From: CAZEHO01 sp964511945
Lineage (GTDB): Bacteria; Actinomycetota; Acidimicrobiia; Spongiisociales; UBA11373
Reading direction: 5' to 3'
Length of the DNA: 64,000 nucleotides
NCBI GenBank assembly: GCA_964511945.1
Contig: CAZEHO010000005.1
Location: forward strand, 1-64,000
Both the position numbers and the translations under genes were made by a program. Shown piece by piece: positions 45,206 through 54,331 of this stretch; position 1 is the stretch's first letter, and the number at the start of each line of letters is the position of its first letter. Under the pieces are notes generated by a model, which did not search any database, had not been told where the DNA came from, and saw nothing but the letters and a program-made list of their open reading frames with translations.

Positions 45206-45736
45206 CTAGATGAACAGGACCTGGGCGTCCTCGCTGATCGCCATGAACGAATCGACGTTGATGATGTCCTCGACCTCATCGAACATGTCGTCGCGTTCGA
45301 GCTTCATCATGTCGGCCGACATCCTGCAGGCCCACAGGTGCCCGCCGGCGTCGACGACGTGCTGCAACATGTCGGTGACATTGGGGACGTCGAGATCGCC
45401 GATCTGCTTGCGCATCATCCACGATTGGAACTTCGTCATCCCGGGGATCCACGCCATCCATTGCGGCATCGAGATCGATGTGCCGGGGAAGCGCATCGAC
45501 GTGTTGCCGGCACTGGTGATGGTGAGCTTCTTCATCGTCTTCTTGTTGACCATGTCCAGGCCCCAGAAGGTGAAGAAGAGATGGGTTTCGACCCCGTTCT
45601 CCAGCGCACCGTTGGCGAGGATCAGCCCGGGGTAGGCCATGTCGAGCGTGCCCTTGGAGCAGATGATCGCCAGCTTGCGATCGGTGTCGTCCTCGTCCAT
45701 GAAGGCGGGGATGGTCATCGGCTGGGTGTCAGTCAT
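45206..45736 (-). CDS. DsrE-like (DsrE/F/DrsH fold) sulfur-trafficking protein
   Basis: 176 residues. KLAIICSKGTLDMAYPGLIL, ANGALENGVETHLFFTFWGL, KLTITSAGNTSMRFPGTS, DMLQHVVDAGGHLWACRMSA and the end FMAISEDAQVLFI match DsrE2-type proteins found with sulfide oxidases. Candidate sulfur-carrying cysteines are in IICSKG and LWACRMS. It would accept and pass persulfide sulfur. Last gene of the five-gene operon, 16 nt after the DsrC-like gene. Confidence 0.88.
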   Translation of the reverse strand: MTDTQPMTIPAFMDEDDTDRKLAIICSKGTLDMAYPGLILANGALENGVETHLFFTFWGLDMVNKKTMKKLTITSAGNTSMRFPGTSISMPQWMAWIPGMTKFQSWMMRKQIGDLDVPNVTDMLQHVVDAGGHLWACRMSADMMKLERDDMFDEVEDIINVDSFMAISEDAQVLFI

Positions 45737-45752
45737 GTCGGTTCGTCCTCCC

Positions 45753-46070
45753 CTACACGCAGCCCTTGGGCTTCGGGAGCCCGGACACGTATGCCATCTT
45801 CTTCGCGGGCTTCTTCGGGAAGAGTTGGTAGAGCTGCTTGGTCGCCACGCCCCCCACCGTCGCGACCCGGCGCAGTGTGGCCGTCTCGCCCTGGTCGGCG
45901 AAGTCGCTGCGAAGGAAGTTGATCACCTTCCAGTGATCCTCGGTGAGCTCGTCGAGCCCGATCTGCTTGGCGAGGAAGCCGCCGATCTCCTCGGACCACT
46001 CACTCGGGTCCGTCATGAACCCCTCATCGTCGATCTGGACGGTGTTGCCCAGAATGTCCTGCGTCGCCAT
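45753..46070 (-). CDS. DsrC/TusE-like sulfur relay protein
   Basis: 105 residues. DDEGFMTDPSEWSEEIGGFL, LTEDHWKVINFLR and the C-terminus SGLPKPKGCV are DsrC/TusE hallmarks; the penultimate Cys carries the persulfide. The second arm Cys of true DsrC, ten residues earlier, is replaced (KKMAYVSG), so it cannot form the DsrC trisulfide and should act as a TusE-type single-Cys carrier. ATG-stop overlap (TGATG) with the DUF1641 gene. Confidence 0.9.
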   Translation of the reverse strand: MATQDILGNTVQIDDEGFMTDPSEWSEEIGGFLAKQIGLDELTEDHWKVINFLRSDFADQGETATLRRVATVGGVATKQLYQLFPKKPAKKMAYVSGLPKPKGCV

Positions 46071-46791
46071 CAGTCGTCGTCCTCCTCGTCGTTGGTGGGA
46101 ACCTCGGCGTTGCCGCCTTCTCCCATTGATTCCAGGATCTCGATCATCCGCCCAAGACCACGGCGGACCTTCGGGTCGCGCATCCGGCGCATCATCCCGA
46201 ACAGCCCGACATCGGTGGGCTCGGCGTTGCGCACACCGGTGGCGGTGCGCTGCAGCAGTTGCATCACTTCCGGCTGGGTCATCTCCTTCACCGTGTTCAG
46301 GATCAGAACGATGTTGTCGCCGAGAGCCTCGACGTCCTCTTCAGTGAAGGAGGTGACGACCCGATCGAAAACACCCATCCCGCTCTGGGCGAACCCGAAG
46401 TACCCCTTGCGCTCGAATTCGTCGAGCGTTCGCATCAGACGCAGGGTGATCTCACCGGTGAGCGGACCGATGTCTGCGGCCAGATCCTGAATGCTCTCGA
46501 GCTGATCGAGTCCTCGCTCGATCATCGGGAGATTGCGGGCGAGGCGCTTCATGACCCGGATCCCGTCGGCGGGCTCCACGAAGTCCTTCACCTCGTCGAG
46601 TTCCCGGCTGACGATCTCAAAGGCCTCGCCGGCGATCGGGGCCAGTTCGTGACGGAGCTCGTCCCACTGGAGCCGCCGCAGTTCCTCAGCCCGTGCGGTG
46701 GCAGCCAGGAACTCGATCTGCTCGGTCAGCCGGTCGATCTTGGCTTCGAGTTGATCGATGCGGTCGGTGTCGACGGCGGTAGCCACCTCGA

Positions 46792-46795
<4 letters not shown>
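46070..46795 (-). CDS. DUF1641 domain protein
   Basis: 241 residues, helical. A coiled coil at about 10-50 (DRIDQLEAKIDRLTEQIEFL), DUF1641 core (VMKRLARNLPMIERGLDQLE, GVFDRVVTSFTEEDVEALGD, LNTVKEMTQPEVMQLLQRTA) and an acidic tail EVPTNDEEDDD. The family is uncharacterised but commonly lies beside SQR-like and DsrE-like genes, as here. GTG at 46795 overlaps the SQR stop (GTGA). Confidence 0.88.
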
Positions 46796-48017
<1,222 letters not shown>

Positions 48018-48021
<4 letters not shown>

Positions 48022-48839
48022 TGTTCTCTCCTTTGGGATTGCCGGCCGGCGAGCGCACCGAGCGCCTCGGCGTGGTCGGACGCGGACGCGGCGTTTGCGG
48101 ACATCTGCGAAATGAGGACGCCGACCCGGGGCAGCAGCTCGAGGATCCGATCCTTCTCCGTCTCGTCGAGGTGGTAGACCTCGTCGATGTGGGCCTCCAG
48201 CTGCTCGGCCTGGAGCCCAAGTTCCTCGGAGACCGAAGCGATCTGGTCCGGTGGCGGCGGCCACTCCGGCGGTGCGATGCCACCGACGATCACCATCCCG
48301 GTCAGCTCGGCACCCTGGCGGACGAAGCCGCGGGCACAGAGGAAACCGAGATGGCTCGGAGAAAAGGCCGGCACCAGATCCGGCTGATCGCCGAGTTCGC
48401 GCCAGCCCTCGACGCAGCGCTCGAGGGTCTCGGGCCGGGATTGCACTGCAGCGAACATGCCGCACGGATTGGCAACATCGGTCAGCGGTTCACCCTGCAT
48501 GTCGGTGATGATCACCATCGCTCCGACCGCCCGGCCGACGAGGTCGGCGAGGGTTTGTAAGGCGTCACCGGCTACGGCAGGCCGGCGCACATCGGGGGCC
48601 GAAGCCGCTGCGGGGACCTCGCCACCGCTCAGCCAGGCGTGGATCCGCTCGGCCGGGAAGCGCCACTGTCGTCCCACTTTGACTGCCGGCAGCCGGCCGT
48701 CTTCAGCCATGCGGTAGATCGTGGAGCGGTCGACGTTGATCAGCGCTTGCACATCCTTGGTCGTCAGCAGGGTTCCGCCGACCGGGGCGGTTTGCACCTG
48801 CGGATCATGCATCTCCTGCATGTTGTGCATCGTATGCAT
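48018..48839 (-). CDS. HTH regulator with PocR-like sensory domain
   Basis: 273 residues. Residues 1-12 are M/H/Q-rich (MHTMHNMQEMHD). Residues 23-72 are an excisionase/MerR-like HTH (LLTTKDVQALINVDRSTIYR, GRQWRFPAERIHAWLSG). Residues about 95-200 are a PocR-like sensor (MVIITDMQGEPLTDVANPCG, FAAVQSRPETLERCVEGWRE, LGFLCARGFVRQGAELTG) with three Cys suited to metal or sulfur sensing; the tail is helical. It is the first gene of the sulfur operon and likely its regulator. The start lies inside a TGCAT repeat array, so an alternative start slightly upstream cannot be excluded. Confidence 0.83.
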
Positions 48840-48855
48840 GCTGCATGATGTGCAT
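48808..48855. repeat. Array of six TGCAT motifs at the start of the sulfur operon
   Basis: TGCAT at 48808, 48817, 48826, 48835, 48842 and 48851: spacings 9, 9, 9, 7, 9. The array covers the first codons of the regulator (giving its Met-His/Gln repeats) and about 16 nt upstream. It could be a multi-site operator for autoregulation or only coding low complexity. Confidence 0.6.
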
Positions 48856-48953
48856 TAGGGCCGTTTGTCCCGAATGGCCGGGACCCCACGAGAGTCTCCA
48901 TTCCTGCGCTCTCCCCCGCATCACAAGAGTGTCGTTTCCCAGGTCGGGCGCTC

Positions 48954-48987
48954 TTGACATGGGGGGTACGGTGGGAACGAATCGTTC
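48954..48987 (+). promoter_or_regulatory. Promoter/operator of the 66-residue gene
   Basis: TTGACA at 48954-48959 is a consensus -35. The palindrome GAACGA-A-TCGTTC at 48975-48987 covers the expected -10 zone, as for a repressor site. Confidence 0.45.
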
Positions 48988-48997
48988 TGGAGACCCG

Positions 48998-49198
48998 ATG
49001 GCCTGGCTGTGGACCGATACTCTTGCAGCGCTGCTCGTCGAGCACGATCAGGTGCCGGCCGAGCAGTTGGCGGCGTGGGTGGAGCGGCCGATCGGCTACC
49101 GGCTCGACGAGGGTCAGGACCCGCTCGGTCTGGCCCGTCGGATCCTCATGGAGCGGGGTGACGACGCCGGCGGAATGCTGGCGGCCGCCGCCGGCTGA
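48998..49198 (+). CDS. Small hypothetical protein
   Basis: 66 residues, unrecognised: AWLWTDTLAALLVEHDQVPA, WVERPIGYRLDEGQDPLGLA, MERGDDAGGMLAAAAG. Probably one helical domain; no Cys, no membrane helix. ATG at 48998 has GGAG 6 nt upstream and a promoter with palindrome before it. It is transcribed divergently from the sulfur operon. Confidence 0.6.
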   Translation: MAWLWTDTLAALLVEHDQVPAEQLAAWVERPIGYRLDEGQDPLGLARRILMERGDDAGGMLAAAAG

Positions 49199-49225
49199 CG
49201 GGTAACCGCAGCGACGGGTCGGTGG

Positions 49226-50035
49226 CTAGAGTTCCTCGCCGTACGTATCCCGAAGCAGTTTCGTAGCGGCGCCGATCCAGTCGTCGCGCGCGATGCGTCC
49301 CGGGAAGGCATCGAGGGCAGCAGTCACCATGGCGATGTCGTCCGGTCCCCATTGGGCGATCTGGCGGAAGGTGCGGATTCCCATGCTGTTGAGGAGCCCC
49401 TCCAGCTTCGGACCGATGCCCCTGATTGCCTTGAGGTCATCGGACATCTCCTCGTCGCCGATGGCAAACCGCATCGCCACCTGCGCCGCAGCTTCATCCT
49501 GGGTGATCTGGGGGGCTTGGTCCGCGGCCAGGCGTGCTTCCAGCTCGGTGATGCGGGCATCCTTGGCATCGAGGGCGGCGCCGAGCTCGTGAATCTGGTC
49601 GTCGACGCCGGCCTCGAGGTCGGCAATGCGGGCATCGCGGTCGGCAAGGCCGGAGCGCAGCGCATCGATCTCCCCGGTGCGGGCTTCGAGATCACCAGAG
49701 CGAGACCGGGCGGTGTCGAGATCGCCCTCGAGGTCGGCGATGCGCGTTTCGAGTTCGAGGCGTATCGCGTTGCCGTCCGATGCGGCGGCCTCGAGTGCAG
49801 CTTCCAACTCGGCAACTCGTCCCGATGCCGCGCCCGCGTCTCGCTCCACGGTGGAGGTCCGGTCCTGAGCCGTCCGGAGCAGGCTCCGGCAGGTCTCGAG
49901 CTCACGGTTGGTGTCGGCGAGCGCCGTGCGCTGCGCGCGGCTGCCCCAGAAGTGGCGGAAGAGCCAGCCGACGACGAACCCGATGAGGATGGCGAGGATC
50001 AGGAACAGGATGATCTGTCCGGCCAGATACCGCAT
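49226..50035 (-). CDS. Membrane-anchored coiled-coil protein with helix-hairpin-helix domain
   Basis: 269 residues. Membrane helix at 6-26 (GQIILFLILAILIGFVVGWL), coiled coil about 35-175 with heptads (RIADLEGDLDTARSRSGDLE), then a C-terminal HhH/RuvA-like fold: LKAIRGIGPKLEGLLNSMGI, RTFRQIAQWGPDDI. HhH modules bind DNA nonspecifically, so this may tether DNA to the membrane. Last of four related genes; the OmpA-family gene ends 3 nt upstream of its ATG. Confidence 0.8.
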   Translation of the reverse strand: MRYLAGQIILFLILAILIGFVVGWLFRHFWGSRAQRTALADTNRELETCRSLLRTAQDRTSTVERDAGAASGRVAELEAALEAAASDGNAIRLELETRIADLEGDLDTARSRSGDLEARTGEIDALRSGLADRDARIADLEAGVDDQIHELGAALDAKDARITELEARLAADQAPQITQDEAAAQVAMRFAIGDEEMSDDLKAIRGIGPKLEGLLNSMGIRTFRQIAQWGPDDIAMVTAALDAFPGRIARDDWIGAATKLLRDTYGEEL

Positions 50036-50038
50036 GGT

Positions 50039-51202
50039 CTACTCGCTTCCTTCCACGGTGAACTCGATCCTTCGATTCAGAGCCTGACCCTCGGGCGTGT
50101 TGTTGTCCGCGATCGGCTGGGTCTCGCCGTAACCGACGGCGGTGAGCTGGACCGGGTCGACGCCGGCCGCGATGAGATACGCCAGGACGCTATCCGCCCT
50201 GGCTTGACTGAGCACGAGGTTGTCGGCGGCATCACCCACCGCGTCGGTGTGGCCACCTATCTCGACCCGGGCGCCGGGGTGGGCAATCAGGATTTCGGCG
50301 ATCCGGCTTAGGTAGGCCGTCGCTTCATCGGCGACCTCGAAGCTGCGAGTCTCGAAAAGCACGTCGGGAGCGAACTCAGCGGCGTTGAGTTCGGTCTCGA
50401 GTTCTCCGGCTTCCCCGGCATCCGGTGCTTCGGCAAGGTCGAGGCCGTCGGTGACGGCGAAGCCTGCCCCCTCGAGAGCCTCGACGACCGCCGCCGCGGC
50501 GTCGTTGGAGGCCACCCCGCCCGCCACGGTGACGTCGGTGCCGTGGACGGAGAGCTGGAGGTCGGAAATGCCCCGAAGGGCTCCGGCTGCACCGGCGAGC
50601 GGTGTCACCCAACCGCTTCCTACCGCGTCGGGGTCGATGGTGATCTCCGAGACGATCTCCCTCCCCGGGAAGGCGGCTGCAAACGCGTCGCCGAGTGCGG
50701 CGGCCTCGACACCCGATGACACCACCCCGCGCATTGTGATCTGATCGACGGTGGCGTTGAGCTCAAGGCTGGCGGCGGCCTCCTCGGGCACCGTGGTCGT
50801 CGTGGATGTGGTGGTCGTTGTGGCCGGTGGGGTGGATGTCGTTGTGGTGGTGGCTGGCGCCGCGGTGGTGGTCGTAGCAGGCGGCAGTGTGGTCGTTGCG
50901 GCCGGTGCGCCTCCCTCGAAGCTGGTGTCGACGCCGGCCACCCCCCAGAGGGCGCCGACCACCGCGTCGGCTCTGGCACGCTCGGCGTCGTCGGCATACG
51001 GTCCGGTCAGGGTTCCATCTCGGCCGTCGAATTCGATGGTCCCGGCCAATCCCGCGGCCTCCAGAGCATGTACCGACCGGGCTTCGAGATCCTCTTCGAT
51101 TGGTCCGGAGCGGAACACGATGGCAGCGATGACGACCAGCACCCACAGGATCGCTCCCACGACAAGCGTCGTAAGGGCACGAGGCCGATCCTGGAATGGC
51201 AC
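50039..51202 (-). CDS. OmpA-family protein with BON-like repeats
   Basis: 387 residues. Membrane helix 12-30, a BON-like module (40-95), a Thr-rich linker (100-140), two BON-like modules (LELNATVDQITMRGVVSSGV and ISDLQLSVHGTDVTVAGGVA), then a peptidoglycan-binding OmpA domain (about 265-385): GARVEIGGHTDAVGDAADNL, LSQARADSVLAYLIAAGVDP, GYGETQPIADNNTPEGQALN. The arrangement resembles mycobacterial ArfA. It probably links membrane and cell wall. GTG at 51202 has GGGAGG upstream. Confidence 0.85.
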   Translation of the reverse strand: MPFQDRPRALTTLVVGAILWVLVVIAAIVFRSGPIEEDLEARSVHALEAAGLAGTIEFDGRDGTLTGPYADDAERARADAVVGALWGVAGVDTSFEGGAPAATTTLPPATTTTAAPATTTTTSTPPATTTTTSTTTTVPEEAAASLELNATVDQITMRGVVSSGVEAAALGDAFAAAFPGREIVSEITIDPDAVGSGWVTPLAGAAGALRGISDLQLSVHGTDVTVAGGVASNDAAAAVVEALEGAGFAVTDGLDLAEAPDAGEAGELETELNAAEFAPDVLFETRSFEVADEATAYLSRIAEILIAHPGARVEIGGHTDAVGDAADNLVLSQARADSVLAYLIAAGVDPVQLTAVGYGETQPIADNNTPEGQALNRRIEFTVEGSE

Positions 51203-51262
51203 GTCATCCTCCCGGTGATCCGGGTGGATGATAGACGGTGCCTGGTGTTGCCAGGACCGGCC

Positions 51263-51835
51263 CTAATCGGGCTCCTCGGCGGACTGGTGCACGGTTGGGT
51301 CGGGGCAGCGCAGGCTTTCGAGGGTGGCCAAGCCCGATTCGAGTTCGTCAATGCGGGTCCGGGCATCCCCCTTACCGTCGGCGCCGCCGGCACCGTCGTC
51401 ACTGCCGGCCCGCAACGCCATGAGCTCATCCTCCGCCTTGGCCAGTTCACGCTCCAATGTGTCGACCTGCGCCAGCAGGTCGGTGACGTCGGCGAGCGGT
51501 GGTGCGGGGGTGGTGTCTGCCGGATCGGCGGGTGGCGTGTCGGGTGGGATGGGAAACAGGTCGCCATCGTCGACCCGGCCTGTCTCGAGCTCCGCGGTCT
51601 TGGTTTCCGCCTCGACGAGCTGCACCTTGGATTCCCGGAGTTCGGTCCTCACCCGCTCGAGCTCCGCGGCGGCCTCTGAGCGAGCCTCCTCGGCAGCGTG
51701 GAGATCCCGGTCGCGAGCTGCGATCCGGGTCTTCCAGTCCCGGGTGTCGCCGTTCGGCTTGCGGCGGCCGATGAGCCATCCAGCGAACGCGCCTACGAGG
51801 AGCCCACCACCGGCCCCGGCCGCAAGCCAGATCAT
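51263..51835 (-). CDS. Membrane-anchored coiled-coil protein
   Basis: 190 residues. Membrane helix at 1-22 (IWLAAGAGGGLLVGAFAGWL), then a heptad coiled coil (RDRDLHAAEEARSEAAAELE), a Pro/Asp/Thr-rich middle and a second coiled coil (LAQVDTLERELAKAEDELMA). No HhH. ATG at 51835 was chosen (GAGG upstream, just before the helix), 11 nt after the preceding gene's stop. Confidence 0.72.
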   Translation of the reverse strand: MIWLAAGAGGGLLVGAFAGWLIGRRKPNGDTRDWKTRIAARDRDLHAAEEARSEAAAELERVRTELRESKVQLVEAETKTAELETGRVDDGDLFPIPPDTPPADPADTTPAPPLADVTDLLAQVDTLERELAKAEDELMALRAGSDDGAGGADGKGDARTRIDELESGLATLESLRCPDPTVHQSAEEPD

Positions 51836-51846
51836 CCAGTCCTCGA

Positions 51847-52647
51847 TCAGCGGCGCACCTCCCGGCGCTGGCGCTTTGCGTCGCGCTCTTCCGCCAGATC
51901 TCGCGCCTGGTCGACCCACCGGTCGTCGAAGATGCGACGGGGGTAGACCGGGATGACTCCTCCGAGCGCCTCCAGCTCCTCGGACGACAGTGCGGCCAGA
52001 TCGTCGAAGCCGGAAACTCCCCGGTCGTGGAGGATCGCCGCAATCGCCGGTCCGATCCCGCTGATCCGGGTGAGGTCGTCAGGTCCGTCGGCAGGTTCCG
52101 GATCCAGCTCCTCCAGCAGCCCGACGAGCGACACGATGCGGGTTTCCTTCTCCTCGAGCGCAACGAGCTGTTGGTCGATGCGCTCGCGAAGGCGGCGGAC
52201 CTCATCGGAGTCGCGTTCGTGTGCCCGATCTCGGAACCGTTGCTCCCACACCCGGTAGGGGTCGGCGGGTGCGGCCGGATCGCCGGTGCCGCTGAAGCGG
52301 GCGGTCCGCTCGCGCTCTGCATCGATGCTCTGGCGCAGCAACTCCACCTCCTCACGGAAGATCGCCGCGGTCTCCTCGGCATCGCGTCGGGCCCGCTGCT
52401 CCGATTCGAGTGCGGTGGTCAGCTCGTCGATCCGCCTCCCCCTTTCCCAGAGCTCGGGGAGCAGGCGTTCCAGTTCGGCGATCCGTGCTTCGAGGCGGCG
52501 GGCCTCTCCGTCGCGCACTCGTCGCAGGCGCTGCAGTTCATCCCGCAACTCTGCGGTGGCGATTTCACCATCGGGGCGCGCCGGCGGCGTGTCTCTCCGG
52601 CGGAGATCCTCGAGGTCGATGGGCGAGGTTGGTGTTGGTTGGTTCAT
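51847..52647 (-). CDS. Coiled-coil protein with helix-hairpin-helix domain
   Basis: 266 residues. Long coiled coil about 28-195 (ELRDELQRLRRVRDGEARRL), no membrane helix, then a C-terminal HhH-like segment DDLTRISGIGPAIAAILHDR, GVSGFDDLAALSSEELEAL. It is similar in build to the 49226 gene but soluble. First of the four-gene cluster. Confidence 0.8.
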   Translation of the reverse strand: MNQPTPTSPIDLEDLRRRDTPPARPDGEIATAELRDELQRLRRVRDGEARRLEARIAELERLLPELWERGRRIDELTTALESEQRARRDAEETAAIFREEVELLRQSIDAERERTARFSGTGDPAAPADPYRVWEQRFRDRAHERDSDEVRRLRERIDQQLVALEEKETRIVSLVGLLEELDPEPADGPDDLTRISGIGPAIAAILHDRGVSGFDDLAALSSEELEALGGVIPVYPRRIFDDRWVDQARDLAEERDAKRQRREVRR

Positions 52648-52706
52648 CTGGCGGATGGTCCGACCAGTGTACGGTCCGCCGCCGAACCGCGCCCGTTCCG
52701 GAGGAG

Positions 52707-52712
52707 TAGCTT
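52707..52712 (+). promoter_or_regulatory. Probable -10 box of a leaderless promoter (GNAT gene 52719)
   Basis: TAGCTT 6 nt before the ATG at 52719. Confidence 0.5.
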
Positions 52713-52718
52713 GGACCC

Positions 52719-53219
52719 ATGAGGGTTCGGCCGGCGCAGCGCGGAGACCTGCTCGCCATCGGGCGTGTTGCCGATGCCGCCCACTGGCAGACCTACCAAG
52801 CGCTGCTGGGCCCCGGGGCCATCACCGAGCTGATCCAGCGGTCCTACTCGCCGTCGGCGCTGAAGCGGAAGCTACTGTCGGGCGGGGTGCTGGTCGCCGA
52901 GGAGAACGACGGTGAGGTCATCGGGTTTGCGCATGCCCGCAACGCCGGCGACCACGTTGAGCTGGCCGCTATCTCGACGGATCCGCGCTACCGGCGCCGC
53001 GGTGCCGCCGGCGCGCTGGTCGAGGCGGTTCGGGCCTCCGCTCCCAATCTGCCGTTGTATGCGGATGTGCTCCTGGGCAATCTCGAGGCTGAGCGGTTCT
53101 ACGAAGCGATGGGATTCGCTCCGGGCGAGGTGATTCAGCGCCGGGTGGAGACCGAGCAGGTGGTCTCGCGCCGCTGGTGGGCGGCCCCGATGCCGGCCGG
53201 AGCGGCCGCAGAAGGCTGA
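52719..53219 (+). CDS. GNAT-family N-acetyltransferase
   Basis: 166 residues. RVRPAQRGDLLAIGRVADAA, VLVAEENDGEVIGFAHARNA, the acetyl-CoA motif STDPRYRRRGAAGALVEAV, and LGNLEAERFYEAMGFAPGEV. Substrate unknown. TAGCTT upstream suggests a leaderless mRNA. Confidence 0.87.
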   Translation: MRVRPAQRGDLLAIGRVADAAHWQTYQALLGPGAITELIQRSYSPSALKRKLLSGGVLVAEENDGEVIGFAHARNAGDHVELAAISTDPRYRRRGAAGALVEAVRASAPNLPLYADVLLGNLEAERFYEAMGFAPGEVIQRRVETEQVVSRRWWAAPMPAGAAAEG

Positions 53220-53251
53220 TCCTCATCGTGCCCGAGGCTCTGGGAAGCCAC

Positions 53252-53257
53252 TAGCGT
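53252..53257 (+). promoter_or_regulatory. Probable -10 box of a leaderless promoter (adenosine deaminase)
   Basis: TAGCGT 6 nt before the GTG at 53264. Confidence 0.5.
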
Positions 53258-53263
53258 CGTGGT

Positions 53264-54316
53264 GTGAACACCACTTCGCTGCGAGCACTCCCCAAGGTGG
53301 TTCTCCATGATCATCTCGATGGAGGTTTGCGGCCCTCCACCGTCATCGAACTTGCCCGGGATTCCGAGTACCACGATCTGCCGACGATGGATACCGACGA
53401 CCTGGCGTCGTGGTTCGACCAGGGAGAGTCCGGATCGCTGGAGCGGTACCTGGAAGCGTTCCGCCACACCGTGGGTGTGATGCAGACCCCCGAAGCGCTG
53501 GCCAGAGTGGCGCACGAGGCGGTGATGGATCTTGCCGCAGACGGCACGGTTTACGCCGAGCTGCGCTTTGCACCGAGCTTGCACCTGGCACAGGGCCTGA
53601 GCCGCGCCGAGGTGATTGCAGCGGTCCTGGAAGGTGTTGCCGTCGGGACCGCTGAAGCCGGCATCGACGCCGGCGTCATCATCGATGCGATGCGGCAGGA
53701 CGACGATTCGATGGAGGTGGCCACTGCAGCCCTGGACTTCCAGGGTCGGGGTGTCGTCGGGTTCGATCTGGCCGGGCCGGAAGCCGGTTTCCCCCCGACC
53801 GATCACCTCGATGCCTGCCGGGCGGCGCTGGCCGGAGGGCTCCATCTCACGATCCACGCCGGTGAGGCCGACGGACCGGAGAGCATGCTGGCGGCGCTCG
53901 AGATATGCGGTGCGGAGCGCCTCGGACACGGGGTCCGCATCGTCGACGACATGACGATCGCCAACGGGGCAGTCGCCGAGATGGGGCCGATTGCCCACCG
54001 GGTGCATCGCGACGCGGTTCCCCTTGAGGTCTGTCCGACCTCCAATCTTCACACCAGGGCGTTCCCCGGGCCGGCCGAACATCCGGTTGGGGTGTTGCAT
54101 CGGGCCGGGTTCACGGTGACGCTCAGCACAGACAACCGGCTGATGAGCCGCACCCGCCCGACCGACGAGTTCGCGATCGCGGTCGACCACCACGGGTTCG
54201 ATCGGAGTGATCTGCTCCAGGTGACGCTGGCGGCCGCCGACGCCGCGTTTTGTCCGGAGGATGTGCGGAGCCGGGTCCGGGGACGGGTCGCAGCCGGGTT
54301 CGCAGTCCAGGTCTGA
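53264..54316 (+). CDS. add: Adenosine deaminase
   Basis: 350 residues, metal-dependent amidohydrolase fold. Zinc ligands His15 and His17 in LHDHLDGG, the third His with catalytic Glu in LTIHAGEADG, LGHGVRIVDD, CPTSNLHTRAF, and the Asp ligand in TLSTDNRLMS. It converts adenosine to inosine in purine salvage. The final Asp region has STDN where many enzymes have (N/T)TDDP, so substrate preference could differ slightly. Leaderless GTG start. Confidence 0.92.
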   Translation: MNTTSLRALPKVVLHDHLDGGLRPSTVIELARDSEYHDLPTMDTDDLASWFDQGESGSLERYLEAFRHTVGVMQTPEALARVAHEAVMDLAADGTVYAELRFAPSLHLAQGLSRAEVIAAVLEGVAVGTAEAGIDAGVIIDAMRQDDDSMEVATAALDFQGRGVVGFDLAGPEAGFPPTDHLDACRAALAGGLHLTIHAGEADGPESMLAALEICGAERLGHGVRIVDDMTIANGAVAEMGPIAHRVHRDAVPLEVCPTSNLHTRAFPGPAEHPVGVLHRAGFTVTLSTDNRLMSRTRPTDEFAIAVDHHGFDRSDLLQVTLAAADAAFCPEDVRSRVRGRVAAGFAVQV

Positions 54317-54331
54317 GGGGAACGGAGCGGT

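Noticed and set aside
48808..48855. TGCAT array as a CRISPR
   Set aside because: Units are 5 bp with 2-4 bp gaps, far too short for repeats and spacers, and no cas genes are near.
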